This document shows positions 1-8,532 of a stretch of DNA of 64,000 nucleotides, piece after piece. The translations under genes and the position numbers were made by a program. Location of the stretch: positions 248,001 through 312,000 of the forward strand of contig NZ_CP020555.1 in assembly GCF_002080455.1 (NCBI RefSeq), in the 5' to 3' direction. The notes under the pieces were generated by a model. That model was not told the DNA's origin. It saw only the letters and a program-made list of their open reading frames with translations, and made no database searches. The DNA comes from Streptomyces sp. Sge12 (GTDB lineage: Bacteria > Actinomycetota > Actinomycetes > Streptomycetales > Streptomycetaceae). The stretch's first letter is position 1. Every line of letters starts with the position of its first letter.

Positions 1-124
1 GTTCAGCGAGCTGAAGTGGGTTCCGATCCAGGTGTCCGAAGCCGGTGTCCGTGAGTTCGGCCAGGACTTCTGGGCGGACCTCCTCGCGAGCCCGCCACTG
101 GAAATGCTGCGCTGCCGCGCCTGA
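1..124 (+). CDS. 3' end of an unidentified gene
   Basis: An open frame enters from the left edge (second base) and ends at TGA 122-124. The visible 40 residues read FSELKWVPIQVSEAGVREFG, then a DFWADLLASPPLEMLRC segment. The codons are G/C-rich at the third position, as in the rest of the window, so this looks like a genuine C-terminus. I do not recognise the family, and the start lies outside the window. Confidence 0.6.
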   Translation, partial: FSELKWVPIQVSEAGVREFGQDFWADLLASPPLEMLRCRA

Positions 125-277
125 TCGGCCGACCGGCCTGACCCGCGGGCCGGTGCGATGCGGTGGGGTTCGCTGCGGTTCGGTTCCGGAGGAACGATCC
201 TCCGCGGGGCCTCCCGGGTGACACCGGGAGGCTCCCGGCCCGGGATACCGGGATGCGGCCGTCCGCTTCCCCACCAT

Positions 278-1807
278 GTGCGCGTGATCCCATCCCACTT
301 GATCGGTGCGCTTTCCGCCCTCGCCCTGCTCGCACCCCCCTCCGCCTACGCGGCCTCCGCCCCCGCCGTGGCCCCGGCTTCCGGCCCCGACCGGCCGGGG
401 GACTTCTTCGCCGACCTCCCCAAGGGCGGTGACCTGCACAACCATCTGTCCGGCGCGGTCACCACCGAGTTCCTGATCGAACTCGCCGCCGGGGACGGCC
501 TGTGCATCACCACCGACACCACCACCGCCGTGCCCCCGCCGTGCGGGGCGGGCACCCGGCCCGCCGGCGATGCCGTCACCGATGCGGCGTTCCGCCAGCA
601 GGTCATCCGAGCCTGGTCGATGCAGGACTTCCCGGCCGACGGCAACGGCCACGACCACTTCTTCGCGACCTTCGGCAAGTTCGGGGAGGTGACCTGGCGG
701 CACCCGGGCCGGATGCTCGCGGAGGTCGCGGGCTCCGCCGCCCGGCAGAACCAGTTCTACCTGGAGACCATGATCTCCCCGGCCTCCGGCCAGGCCCGGA
801 CACTCGCCGACCGGGTCGGATACGACGCCGACCTCGACCGCATGCACGACAAGCTGCTGGCCGCGGGCGCCCTGGACGCCGTCGTCCGGCAGGCCCGCGC
901 CGACGCCGACAGCACCGACGTGGAGTTCCGCGCGGCCGCGCACTGCGACACCCCGCGGCCCGAAGCGGCGTGCTCCCTGCCGTACCGCTGGATCTCCCAG
1001 GTCGCCCGCGCCGGTACCCCGGAGCGGGTGTTCACCCAGATGGCCCTCGGCATGCGGCTGGCCGAGCGCGACCCGCGCTTCGTCGCCGTCAACCTGGTGC
1101 AGCCGGAGGACGACCCGGTCGCCCTGCGCGACTACCGCCTGCACATGCGGATGCTGAACTACTTGAAGACCCAGTACCCGAAGGCGCACATCACGCTGCA
1201 CGCGGGCGAGCTGGTACCCGGGCTGGTCAAGCCGGAGGACCTCACCTTCCACATCCGGGAGGCCGCCCAGACGGGCCGCGCCGAGCGGATCGGACACGGG
1301 GTGTCCGTCCTGCACGAGGACCGGTGGGAGTCGCTCATGCGCTACATGGCCGAGCGGCGGATCGCGGTCGAGGTCCCGTTCCACAGCAATGAGCAGATCC
1401 TGCGCGTCTCCGGCGACGCGCACCCCTTCGCCACGTACCGCCGTCACGGCGTACCGGTCGTCCTCGCCACCGACGACCCGGGGGTGTCGCGGATCGAGAT
1501 CACCGACGAGTACCGCCGGGCCGCCGAGATGTACGGGCTCGGCTACCCGGAGCTGAGGGACCTGGCCCGGGCCTCCCTGGAGCACTCGTTCCTGCCCGGC
1601 CGGGGCCTGTGGAACCGTGACGTGCGCACCGGCTACCGGCCGATCGGCGCGTGCGCCGGCGAGCGCCAGGGCGCCGAGCGTCCGGGCGAGCGGTGTGCCC
1701 GTTTCCTGAAGTCCAGCCCGAAGGCGCAGGTCGAGTGGCGGCAGGAGGCGGCCTTCCAGCGCTTCGAGGGCGTCCACGCCCGGACCACCCGCCCCGGCTC
1801 GCACTGA
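278..1807 (+). CDS. secreted adenosine deaminase-like amidohydrolase
   Basis: Metal-dependent adenosine/AMP deaminase superfamily (TIM barrel). From GTG 278 the protein has 509 residues. It begins with a Sec-type signal peptide (hydrophobic run LIGALSALALLAPPSAYAA), so it is probably exported. Family motifs appear in order: HNH metal ligands near residues 54-56 (GGDLHNHLSGA), HAGEL with the catalytic Glu near 311, ERIGHGV with a His near 340, and TDDPGVSR with the metal-binding Asp near 397. It is longer than cytosolic Add (about 340 residues), closer to secreted ADGF-like deaminases. The frame is open from ATG 158, but that extra N-terminus is arginine-rich and not signal-like; GTG 278 or 284 fits better, although no strong ribosome-binding site is visible. 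Probable role: extracellular nucleoside deamination. Confidence 0.8.
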   Translation: MRVIPSHLIGALSALALLAPPSAYAASAPAVAPASGPDRPGDFFADLPKGGDLHNHLSGAVTTEFLIELAAGDGLCITTDTTTAVPPPCGAGTRPAGDAVTDAAFRQQVIRAWSMQDFPADGNGHDHFFATFGKFGEVTWRHPGRMLAEVAGSAARQNQFYLETMISPASGQARTLADRVGYDADLDRMHDKLLAAGALDAVVRQARADADSTDVEFRAAAHCDTPRPEAACSLPYRWISQVARAGTPERVFTQMALGMRLAERDPRFVAVNLVQPEDDPVALRDYRLHMRMLNYLKTQYPKAHITLHAGELVPGLVKPEDLTFHIREAAQTGRAERIGHGVSVLHEDRWESLMRYMAERRIAVEVPFHSNEQILRVSGDAHPFATYRRHGVPVVLATDDPGVSRIEITDEYRRAAEMYGLGYPELRDLARASLEHSFLPGRGLWNRDVRTGYRPIGACAGERQGAERPGERCARFLKSSPKAQVEWRQEAAFQRFEGVHARTTRPGSH

Positions 1808-1966
1808 TCCGGTGGCCCCGTCGGCCCGCATCCCGCACGGGTGCGGGGCGCCGGTGTGCCGGTGTGCGTGACCCGGGTGGTGGACCTCCGGGTGCCGGAT
1901 CGGGGGCGGGCTTGCACAGTGGGGGCCTGAGGGCGATGCGACCGCCCGGAACGGGAGTACGGCCCC

Positions 1967-3418
1967 ATGACCCAGCCCGCCCCGTCCCCCGCGCCGAGCC
2001 CGGCGGACCACGTCATCGTGGTCTTCGGCGCCACCGGCGACCTGGCCCGCCGCAAACTGCTGCCCGGGCTGTTCCATCTCGCCAAGGCGGGGCTGATGCC
2101 GCGGCGCTACCGCATCGTGGGCTCCGCCCCGGCGGCCGAGGCCCTCAGCGACGACGCGTTCCGCGCGCACGCGCGGGAGGCCGTCGCCGAGTTCGGCCGC
2201 TCCCGTCCCGAGGGTCCCGCCTGGCAGGAGTTCGAGTCCGCCCTGTCCTTCGGTGCGGCCGGCCCGGGCGCGTCCGAGCCCCTGGTGACCGCGGTGCGCG
2301 AGGCCGAGCGGGCGCTCGGAGGCACTCCGCGACGGCTCTTCCACCTCGCCGTCCCCCCGGTCGCCTTCACCTCCATGGTCGAGCTCCTCGGCGCCACGGG
2401 ACTCGCCCAAGGGGCCCGGGTCATCGTCGAGAAGCCCTTCGGCACCGACCTCGCGTCCGCCCGCGCGCTCAACGCGGCCATCCACGCCGTCTTCGACGAG
2501 TCCCGGGTGTTCCGCATCGACCACTTCCTCGGCAAGGAGGCAGTGGACAATATCCTCGCCCTGCGGTTCGCCAACGGTCTGTTCGAACCGCTCTGGAACC
2601 GCGAACACATCAGCCACGTGCAGATCGACGTGCCCGAGCAGATCGACATCCAGGGCCGCGCGCACTTCTTCGAGGGCACCGGAACCTTCCGCGACATGAT
2701 CGTCACCCACCTGTTCCAGCTGCTGGGCTTCGTCGCGATGGAGCCGCCGGTGACCTTCGACGCCCAGTCGCTGCGGGACGAGCAGGTGAAGGTCTTCCGG
2801 AGCATGCGGCCGCTGGACCCGGCGCACGTCGTCCGCGGGCAGTACACCGGCTACCGCGCCGAGCCCGGCGTCGATCCGGCCTCGGACACCGAGACCTTCG
2901 CGGCCCTGCGCGTCGAGATCGACAACTGGCGCTGGGCCGGGGTCCCCTTCCACCTGCGCTCCGGCAAGGCGCTCGCCCAGGGGCGGCACGTCGTCACCCT
3001 GGGCCTGCGCGAGCCCGTCCTCGGCATGTTCCCGCTGGACGCGCGTGCGGCGGCCTTCGGCCGGGGGAACCAACTCGTCATCGACTTCGCCGATCCCGGC
3101 TCCGTCGCCGCCCGCTTCCTCGTCAAGGAGCCCGGCCCGTCCATGCAGCTCGCCGAGGCCGAAATGGCCTTCGGCTACCGCGGCTCCTTCACCGCCGACA
3201 ACTCCCTGGAGGGCTACGAGCACCTCCTGCTGGAGGCCATGCTCGGCGACCAGTCCTTCTTCACGCGGTCCGACGGGATCGAGCGCCTCTGGGAGGTGTC
3301 GGCCCCGCTGCTGGAATCGCCCGCGCCCGTGGAACCGTACGCTCCGGGAAGCTGGGGTCCCGAGCGGATCGACGCGCTGGTCGCCCCCTACCGCTGGCAT
3401 CTTCCCGACACGAACTGA
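1967..3418 (+). CDS. zwf: glucose-6-phosphate 1-dehydrogenase
   Basis: NADP-dependent oxidation of glucose-6-phosphate to 6-phosphogluconolactone, the entry to the oxidative pentose phosphate pathway; cytosolic. The 483-residue length is normal. The N-terminus has the Rossmann motif VVFGATGDLARRKLLPGL; RIDHFLGKE near residue 185 is the catalytic signature, preceded by VIVEKPFGTDL. A GGGAG ribosome-binding site lies about 10 bases before ATG 1967. It stands alone, without the usual tal/opcA/pgl neighbours, so it is probably one of several zwf paralogues rather than the pentose-phosphate operon copy. Confidence 0.93.
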   Translation: MTQPAPSPAPSPADHVIVVFGATGDLARRKLLPGLFHLAKAGLMPRRYRIVGSAPAAEALSDDAFRAHAREAVAEFGRSRPEGPAWQEFESALSFGAAGPGASEPLVTAVREAERALGGTPRRLFHLAVPPVAFTSMVELLGATGLAQGARVIVEKPFGTDLASARALNAAIHAVFDESRVFRIDHFLGKEAVDNILALRFANGLFEPLWNREHISHVQIDVPEQIDIQGRAHFFEGTGTFRDMIVTHLFQLLGFVAMEPPVTFDAQSLRDEQVKVFRSMRPLDPAHVVRGQYTGYRAEPGVDPASDTETFAALRVEIDNWRWAGVPFHLRSGKALAQGRHVVTLGLREPVLGMFPLDARAAAFGRGNQLVIDFADPGSVAARFLVKEPGPSMQLAEAEMAFGYRGSFTADNSLEGYEHLLLEAMLGDQSFFTRSDGIERLWEVSAPLLESPAPVEPYAPGSWGPERIDALVAPYRWHLPDTN

Positions 3419-3576
3419 GCCGACGCGCACCGGGCCGACGCGCACCGGGCCGGCGCGCACTGTGTCGACGGCCGGACCGGACCCGTGCGAAGCCCCCGCG
3501 TGCGCATGCGTAGGGTCTGTCGTGGACGGTGCGCCGACCGTGCGTACGGGACGAATCCAGGGTGAGGTGAGCGCAG

Positions 3577-4713
3577 TTGCGAGGGTTACCGGGCGACGGG
3601 ACGCAGTTGGGGACGCCGGCGGGCCTGGCGGCCGATCCACTGGTCGGGGCGGTGGCCCACGTCGCGAGCGCCGTACTGCGGCCCGAGGCCGAGCGCACCG
3701 CCGTGGAGGGCGTTTCGCGTGCCCATCTGGACGAACTGGCCCGCAGCGGCGCGCACGGGATCCTCGGGTACGAGCCCTCGCCGGCCGGCGGTTGCACCAG
3801 GAAGCAGGTGGTCCGCGAGGTCCACGAGATCCTCGCCGCCGTCGATCCGTCCACCTGGTTCGTCTACACCCAGCACTTCGGCCTCGTGAAGGCACTGTCC
3901 AAGAGTCCCAACGCCGCGCTGCGCGAGCGCTGGCTGCCCGACCTGGCGTCGGGCGCGAAGCAGGCCACGGCCGGTTTCGCGTACCTGCGCCATCCGCGGC
4001 CGCCCGTGTCCGCGGAGCCGTGCGAGGAGGGCTGGCGGCTGCGCGGCCGGGTGCCCTGGATGACCGGCTGGGGCATCACGGACGTGGCGGTCCTCGGCGC
4101 CGTCACCGCCGACGACCGGGCCCTGTTCGTGCGCGTCGACTGCGCGCCGGGACGGGGGGCGGGGCCGGGGCCGGGCCGGGGTCTGTTCGCCGTGGAGTCG
4201 CCACCGCTGTGGGCGATGGGCGCGACCCATACGGCGGCCGTGGAGCTGCGGGACGTCGTCGTACCGCCGGACGACGTGATCTCGTCGGGGCCCAGGTCCG
4301 AGTGGGCCCGGTCCTACGATCTGGAGAACGCCAACACCAACCCGGCCGTCTTCGGCCATCTGCGCGCGGCCGTCGACCTGCTGCTGGCCGCCGCACCCCG
4401 GGCCGGAGCCGCGTACGAGGACCTGGCCCACCGGCTGGCGCAGGAGGGGGCCCGGCTGCGCACCGAGGCGTACGCCCTGCGCGACGAGCTGGCCCCCGAG
4501 GAGGAGGTGCCGGCCCGGATCGAGAACCGGGCCGCGGCGCTGGACCTGGGGGTGCGGGCCGCCACCGCCTGTGTGGCGGCGACCGGGGGGCGCGCCGTCC
4601 AGTACGGGAACACGGCGGGCCGCCTCGCCCGGGAGGCCATGTTCCACCTGATCCAGGCTCAGACCCCGCAACTGCGGGAGGCCACGGCCGAGATGACGCT
4701 CCGAAGGATCTGA
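3577..4713 (+). CDS. acyl-CoA dehydrogenase-fold flavoprotein, divergent
   Basis: 378 residues with the acyl-CoA dehydrogenase superfamily layout: helical N-terminal domain, a beta domain (ATAGFAYLRHP, then VPWMTGWGITDVAVLGAV) and a helical C-terminal domain. The canonical catalytic segment near the C-terminus (W/Y-E-G-T-S) is absent; the end reads GRAVQYGNTAGRLAREAMFH. That fits flavin-dependent monooxygenase-type (DszC/HpaB-like) or non-dehydrogenating members better than a beta-oxidation enzyme. The start is TTG 3577, with GGTGAGGTGAG just upstream; the downstream in-frame start would remove conserved residues. Substrate unknown. A single gene, followed after 68 bases by the glutaredoxin-like gene. 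Confidence 0.7.
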   Translation: MRGLPGDGTQLGTPAGLAADPLVGAVAHVASAVLRPEAERTAVEGVSRAHLDELARSGAHGILGYEPSPAGGCTRKQVVREVHEILAAVDPSTWFVYTQHFGLVKALSKSPNAALRERWLPDLASGAKQATAGFAYLRHPRPPVSAEPCEEGWRLRGRVPWMTGWGITDVAVLGAVTADDRALFVRVDCAPGRGAGPGPGRGLFAVESPPLWAMGATHTAAVELRDVVVPPDDVISSGPRSEWARSYDLENANTNPAVFGHLRAAVDLLLAAAPRAGAAYEDLAHRLAQEGARLRTEAYALRDELAPEEEVPARIENRAAALDLGVRAATACVAATGGRAVQYGNTAGRLAREAMFHLIQAQTPQLREATAEMTLRRI

Positions 4714-4781
4714 GGCAGGCGGCGAACCGCGAGCATCCTGCGCGTGCTGCCGCGACGAGGGCCCGGATAGCCTTCGTCATC

Positions 4782-5225
4782 ATGATGCGCGCGTGGATCC
4801 TGCCGGTGTTGCTCGTGGTGTGCGGTTCGCTCCTTGCGGCCGCACTGGCCGCAAGGGGTGAGTCCGCAGCCGCCGTTCCCCTGCTGCTGCTGTTCGTCCT
4901 CGTCGCGGGCGTGCACTCGCCGCTGGCGTTCCCGCGGTCGATCGGCGCGGCAGAGGCGCAGCGCCGCAGCGCGCTCGACGGCCGGCCGGTCGTCTACTGG
5001 CGTGCGGGCTGCCCGTACTGCCTCCGGCTGCGAACCCGCTTGGGTCGCGACGCCGGTCGGTTGCACTGGGTCGACATCTGGCGCGACCCGGCCGGGGCTG
5101 CGGCGGTCAGGGCGGTCAACGACGGCAACGAGACGGTGCCGACCGTCGTGGTGGACGGTCGGCCGCACACCAACCCCGATCCGGCATGGGTGCGCGAACA
5201 GCTCGCTCCCCGCCCCCGCGGCTGA
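4782..5225 (+). CDS. membrane-anchored glutaredoxin/mycoredoxin-like protein
   Basis: 147 residues starting at ATG 4782 (a second ATG follows directly). Two hydrophobic segments (about residues 3-22 and 30-50) anchor it, followed by a glutaredoxin fold: VVYWRAGCPYCLRLRTRLG with the CPYC redox pair, then DIWRDPAGAAAVRAVNDGN and the cis-Pro motif TVPTVVVDG. In actinomycetes such domains (mycoredoxins) reduce mycothiol-mixed disulfides; a CPYC site permits dithiol chemistry. The membrane anchor suggests it works at the inner face of the membrane. Substrate unknown. Confidence 0.8.
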   Translation: MMRAWILPVLLVVCGSLLAAALAARGESAAAVPLLLLFVLVAGVHSPLAFPRSIGAAEAQRRSALDGRPVVYWRAGCPYCLRLRTRLGRDAGRLHWVDIWRDPAGAAAVRAVNDGNETVPTVVVDGRPHTNPDPAWVREQLAPRPRG

Positions 5226-5285
5226 GTACGCCAGGGACGGATCCGGAGCGAGCGGTCCGCCCACTCATGACCGGCAGGACACCCG

Positions 5286-6188
5286 CTAGGAGACGGCCTC
5301 GGCGGTGGGGTGGAAGTTGATGCGCTCGCGCACCACGGGGAAGCCGGCCTTGGTGAAGTTGGCGGCCATCGGGAAGTTCCCCCGGTCCGTGGCTCCGGTG
5401 ACGGCCTCGGCGCCGTGTTCCACCAGGAAGTGGGTGCACTCCGCGAGGAGGTCGTAGGCGTAGCCGCGGCCGCGGTGTTCGGGCAGGACGCCGATGAAGC
5501 CGATGGTCGGTCCGGAGGGGTTGTGGGCCGGGATGTGGATGCCGGCCAGTTCGCCCTCGGGGGTGTGGGCGAGTTGCCACCACTCACGCGGGGACGGGCA
5601 CCAGTGGAAGAATTCGAGTTCCTCGCGCGCGGCCTGGTCGAGGCCGCCCTCACCGATGGCCTTCAGTGAGTGGGCGTCCAGCGTGGCCGCGTGGATGCGG
5701 CGCAGCGCGTCGAAGAAGACCGCGTCGTCGGGCTCGGGGGTGAAGCGCAGGCGCCCGGGCCGGTCGGGCAGTCCGCGCTCGGGGGTCCAGCGGTACAGGA
5801 AGCGTTCCACCAGGAGCTCGTACCCGGCCGCCCGGGCGGCGGCGAAGCGGGTTTCGGCGGCGGCGGCCAGGTCGGGGTGCTCGCGCCAGTCGCCGGGCAG
5901 GTTGAGTTCGAGTTCGACCTGCCACGGGGCGGAGCGCAGGAGTTCGGCGCCGGCCTCCGCCTCTCCCTCGGCGACGTCGAACCAGTTGAGGTTGACGGGT
6001 TGCTCGTCGTCGGGGCCGCCCCACCAGGCGCCGCGGGCGACGACGGTGCCGTCGCGCAGCGCCACGCGCTTCCACTGGGGGCGGTGCGTGGTCCGCTCGT
6101 GCGCGGCGCGGGCGTTCAGCGGGTCGGGGTGTGCGTCGAACAGGTGGGCGTCGCTCTCGTCGAGCGCGCGGATGACCAGATCGGTCAC
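5286..6188 (-). CDS. GNAT family N-acetyltransferase
   Basis: 300 residues. GTG 6188 is chosen because GGAGGAA sits 7 bases upstream; the frame extends further but is not coding-like. The C-terminal half has the GNAT acetyl-CoA loop (GFIGVLPEHRGRGYAYDLL) and the following FTKAGFPVVRERINF strand. The N-terminal half (residues 1-150) looks like a degenerate second GNAT domain, a common two-domain Streptomyces arrangement. Substrate not inferable. It converges with the glutaredoxin-like gene. Confidence 0.8.
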   Translation of the reverse strand: MTDLVIRALDESDAHLFDAHPDPLNARAAHERTTHRPQWKRVALRDGTVVARGAWWGGPDDEQPVNLNWFDVAEGEAEAGAELLRSAPWQVELELNLPGDWREHPDLAAAAETRFAAARAAGYELLVERFLYRWTPERGLPDRPGRLRFTPEPDDAVFFDALRRIHAATLDAHSLKAIGEGGLDQAAREELEFFHWCPSPREWWQLAHTPEGELAGIHIPAHNPSGPTIGFIGVLPEHRGRGYAYDLLAECTHFLVEHGAEAVTGATDRGNFPMAANFTKAGFPVVRERINFHPTAEAVS

Positions 6189-6426
6189 GGGTTCCTCCGG
6201 GATGTGTACGGCAGGAGCGCTCCCGGTCGGATCAGGCGTACCACACCGGGGTAACGGGAAGGGAGCGCTGGGTGGTTGGGAACTGCACGGCACTCGCCTC
6301 CTTCCGTTCGTCTCACGTGGCGTGGTCCGGAGCCAGACGTTACTTGATCAATGTCGGTCCGTCCACGGATTTGACGGAGCGCGCCGATGGCCGACCCGCG
6401 GCGGCGACGGCAGGGACAATGGGGTG

Positions 6427-6789
6427 ATGGAGTTCCTGCCGGAAGGGTCCGCGAGGGTGCCGTGGCACGACGCGGCTTCGCACGTCTTCCCCTACGCGGC
6501 CCGGGTCGGGGGACGTTGGCTGGTCCTGCGACTCAACGGCTTCCCCGACCATCCCCTCTACACCCTGTTCGCCGACGCGCGGCCGGTCGCCGATGTGGAG
6601 GACCCCCCGGGGGCCTGGGGGTTGCACCCCCGTAAGGCCCTGCCCGCTCTGACGGCGGCGGATCGAGCGGCGGTGCTCGCGCTGATGGCGGGCCTCGGAC
6701 CCTATGGCGCCGAGGCCGGCGCCCCGTGCGACGGCGACTACTGCGGCTGCGCCGCCTGGGACGACGCGTTCGCGGCCGTGCGGGCCTGA
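6427..6789 (+). CDS. hypothetical protein (120 aa)
   Basis: A small protein starting MEFLPEGSARVPWHDAASHV, with no signal peptide or membrane segment, ending in a Cys-containing stretch (APCDGDYCGCAAWDDAF) that could bind metal or simply be structural. ATG 6427 directly follows an in-frame GTG at 6424; either could be used. Codon bias supports coding. Its 3' end lies 6 bases from the converging TetR gene. No family recognised. Confidence 0.65.
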   Translation: MEFLPEGSARVPWHDAASHVFPYAARVGGRWLVLRLNGFPDHPLYTLFADARPVADVEDPPGAWGLHPRKALPALTAADRAAVLALMAGLGPYGAEAGAPCDGDYCGCAAWDDAFAAVRA

Positions 6790-6795
6790 GGCGGG

Positions 6796-7377
6796 TCAGG
6801 CGCCGGGCGCGGTGAGGCGGCGTACGGACTCCACCACCGCCGCCCGGTGCGCGGTGAGCCGCTCCACGGCCCAGTCGGCGTCCGCCCCTCCCCCGGCCGC
6901 CGGGCCGCCCACCGCACCGAACCAGGCCTGGGACAGGCCCATGACCAGCGTGAGCACATCGGCCGCATCCAGCCGGGCATCGATGCGACCGGCCTCCTGG
7001 GCCTGGCGCACCGCCTCGATCTTGCCCGCGTAGGAGGCGGACTCCGCGTCCGTGGATCCGGGGCGCTCCAGCTGCTTCCACAGCACGAGGCGCATCAGCG
7101 CCGGGCGCTCGACGAGGTGGTCGAAGACCGCACCCGCGTAGCCGGGCAGGTCGTCGACATCGAACGGAACGGACTCCGAGCCCGTCGCCAGGGCCTGCTG
7201 GAGCACGGCGTCGAAGAGCTGCTCCTTGTTCCCGTAGTAGACGTAGATCAGCCTCTTGTTCGCCTGCGCGGCCTCGGCGATGCGGTCGACGCGCGCCCCC
7301 GCGATGCCGTACGTCGCGAACTCGGTGAATGCGGCGTCGAGCAGACGCGCTCTGGTCGCTTGGGAATCCCGTGCCAT
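6796..7377 (-). CDS. TetR family regulator of the adjacent aldo-keto reductase
   Basis: 193 residues. The N-terminal TetR helix-turn-helix is clear: ATRARLLDAAFTEFATYGIA, then VDRIAEAAQANKRLIYVYYG. The rest is the ligand-binding/dimer domain with no strong ligand clue. It is divergent from the aldo-keto reductase gene at 7488; the 110-bp spacer holds two related GTAACTA sites. A TAGGCT hexamer (7385-7390 on this strand) ends 7 bases before ATG, so the transcript is probably leaderless. Inferred role: autoregulated repressor of the reductase. Confidence 0.9.
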   Translation of the reverse strand: MARDSQATRARLLDAAFTEFATYGIAGARVDRIAEAAQANKRLIYVYYGNKEQLFDAVLQQALATGSESVPFDVDDLPGYAGAVFDHLVERPALMRLVLWKQLERPGSTDAESASYAGKIEAVRQAQEAGRIDARLDAADVLTLVMGLSQAWFGAVGGPAAGGGADADWAVERLTAHRAAVVESVRRLTAPGA

Positions 7378-7384
7378 GGTCCGC

Positions 7385-7459
7385 AGCCTAGCAAGTAACT
7401 ATCCGGTTATTGACAAACGGAGCCGACGCGTCGCAGACTCTATCTATCCAGTTAGTTAC
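7385..7459. promoter_or_regulatory. divergent promoter with two operator-like sites
   Basis: Site 1, GTAACTATCCGGTTATT (7395-7411), and site 2, whose reverse complement begins GTAACTAACTGGATAG (7444-7459), share a GTAACTA-N4-GG core in opposite orientations. TTGACA (7410-7415) overlaps site 1 and is a good -35 for the rightward gene; the -10 is less clear (around 7434-7440). Leftward, TAGGCT at 7385-7390 is a -10 for the TetR gene. Occupancy of both sites would shut both promoters. The binding protein is inferred from adjacency only. Confidence 0.55.
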
Positions 7460-7487
7460 ATCTGCTGAAACCGCTGAGGAGCACACC

Positions 7488-8471
7488 ATGGAGATCCGCG
7501 CACTGGGCAGTCAGGGCCTGAAGGTCGGCGCCGAGGGCCTCGGCCTGATGGGCATGAGCGCCCACTACGGCGCCACCGACGAGACCGAGTCGCTCGCCAC
7601 CATCGACCGCGCCCTGGAACTCGGCGTCACCCTCCTCGACACCGCCGAGGGCTACGGGCCCTTCCACAACGAGCAGCTCCTCGGCAAGGCCCTGACCGGC
7701 CGCCGCGACGCCGCCGTGGTCGCCACGAAGACCGGCGTCGAGTTCTCCGACGAGGGCGCCTTCCTCGGCCACAACGCGTCCCCCGAGTACATCCGCCGCT
7801 CGGCCGACCGTTCCCTGCGCCACCTGGGCACCGACCACATCGACCTCTACTACCTGCACCGCGTCGACCCGAACGTCCCGATCGAGGAGAGCGTGGGCGC
7901 CCTGGCCGAGCTGGTCGAGGCCGGCAAGGTCCGCCACATCGGCCTGTGCGAGGTCTCCCCCACCACGATCGCCCGCGCCCACGCCGTGCACCCGCTGGCC
8001 GCCGTACAGACCGAGTACAGCCTCTTCGAACGCGGCATCGAGCACGACGGTGTCCTCGACACCCTCCGGGAACTCGGCATCGGGCTCGTCGCCTACTCCC
8101 CGCTCGGCCGCGGATTTCTCTCCGGCGCCATCACCAGCCCGGACGACTTCGCCGCCGACGACTTCCGCCGCACCGACCCCCGGTTCCAGGGCGAGAACTT
8201 CCACCGCAACCTCGCCGTCGTGGACCAGGTGCGCCGGCTCGCCGCCGAGAAGGGCGTCACCCCCTCGCAGCTCGCCCTGGCCTGGACCCTCCAGCAGGGC
8301 GCGGTGCCCATCCCGGGCACCAAGCGCCGCCGCTACCTGGAGGAGAACGTCGCCGCCACCGCCGTGACGATCACCCCCGCGGAGCTGGCCGCCATCGACG
8401 CCGTGGCGCCGCACGGCGTGGCCTCCGGCGACCGCTACGCACCCGAGCTGATGGCCTCCCTGAACGGCTGA
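7488..8471 (+). CDS. aldo/keto reductase
   Basis: 327 residues starting at ATG 7488 with GAGGAG upstream; the frame is open from 7410 but that stretch is the operator region. The aldo-keto reductase tetrad is visible: Asp and Tyr in [21 protein letters not shown], Lys in VVATKTG, His in LYYLHRVDP. The cofactor-binding end reads [15 protein letters not shown]. It reduces carbonyls with NADPH; physiological substrate unknown. Close to the plant/bacterial AKR13-type oxidoreductases (YakC-like). Probably induced by a toxic carbonyl via the divergent TetR regulator. Confidence 0.9.
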   Translation: MEIRALGSQGLKVGAEGLGLMGMSAHYGATDETESLATIDRALELGVTLLDTAEGYGPFHNEQLLGKALTGRRDAAVVATKTGVEFSDEGAFLGHNASPEYIRRSADRSLRHLGTDHIDLYYLHRVDPNVPIEESVGALAELVEAGKVRHIGLCEVSPTTIARAHAVHPLAAVQTEYSLFERGIEHDGVLDTLRELGIGLVAYSPLGRGFLSGAITSPDDFAADDFRRTDPRFQGENFHRNLAVVDQVRRLAAEKGVTPSQLALAWTLQQGAVPIPGTKRRRYLEENVAATAVTITPAELAAIDAVAPHGVASGDRYAPELMASLNG

Positions 8472-8532
8472 TCTTGTTAGGGTGCGGAAGCCGGGCCGGG
8501 GGGCGGCACCGCGGGGACGGACGGGGCAGGCG

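Noticed and set aside
3045..4781. Upstream open frame joined to the glutaredoxin-like gene
   Set aside because: It runs through zwf and the acyl-CoA-dehydrogenase-fold gene in another frame and has no coding features until ATG 4782.
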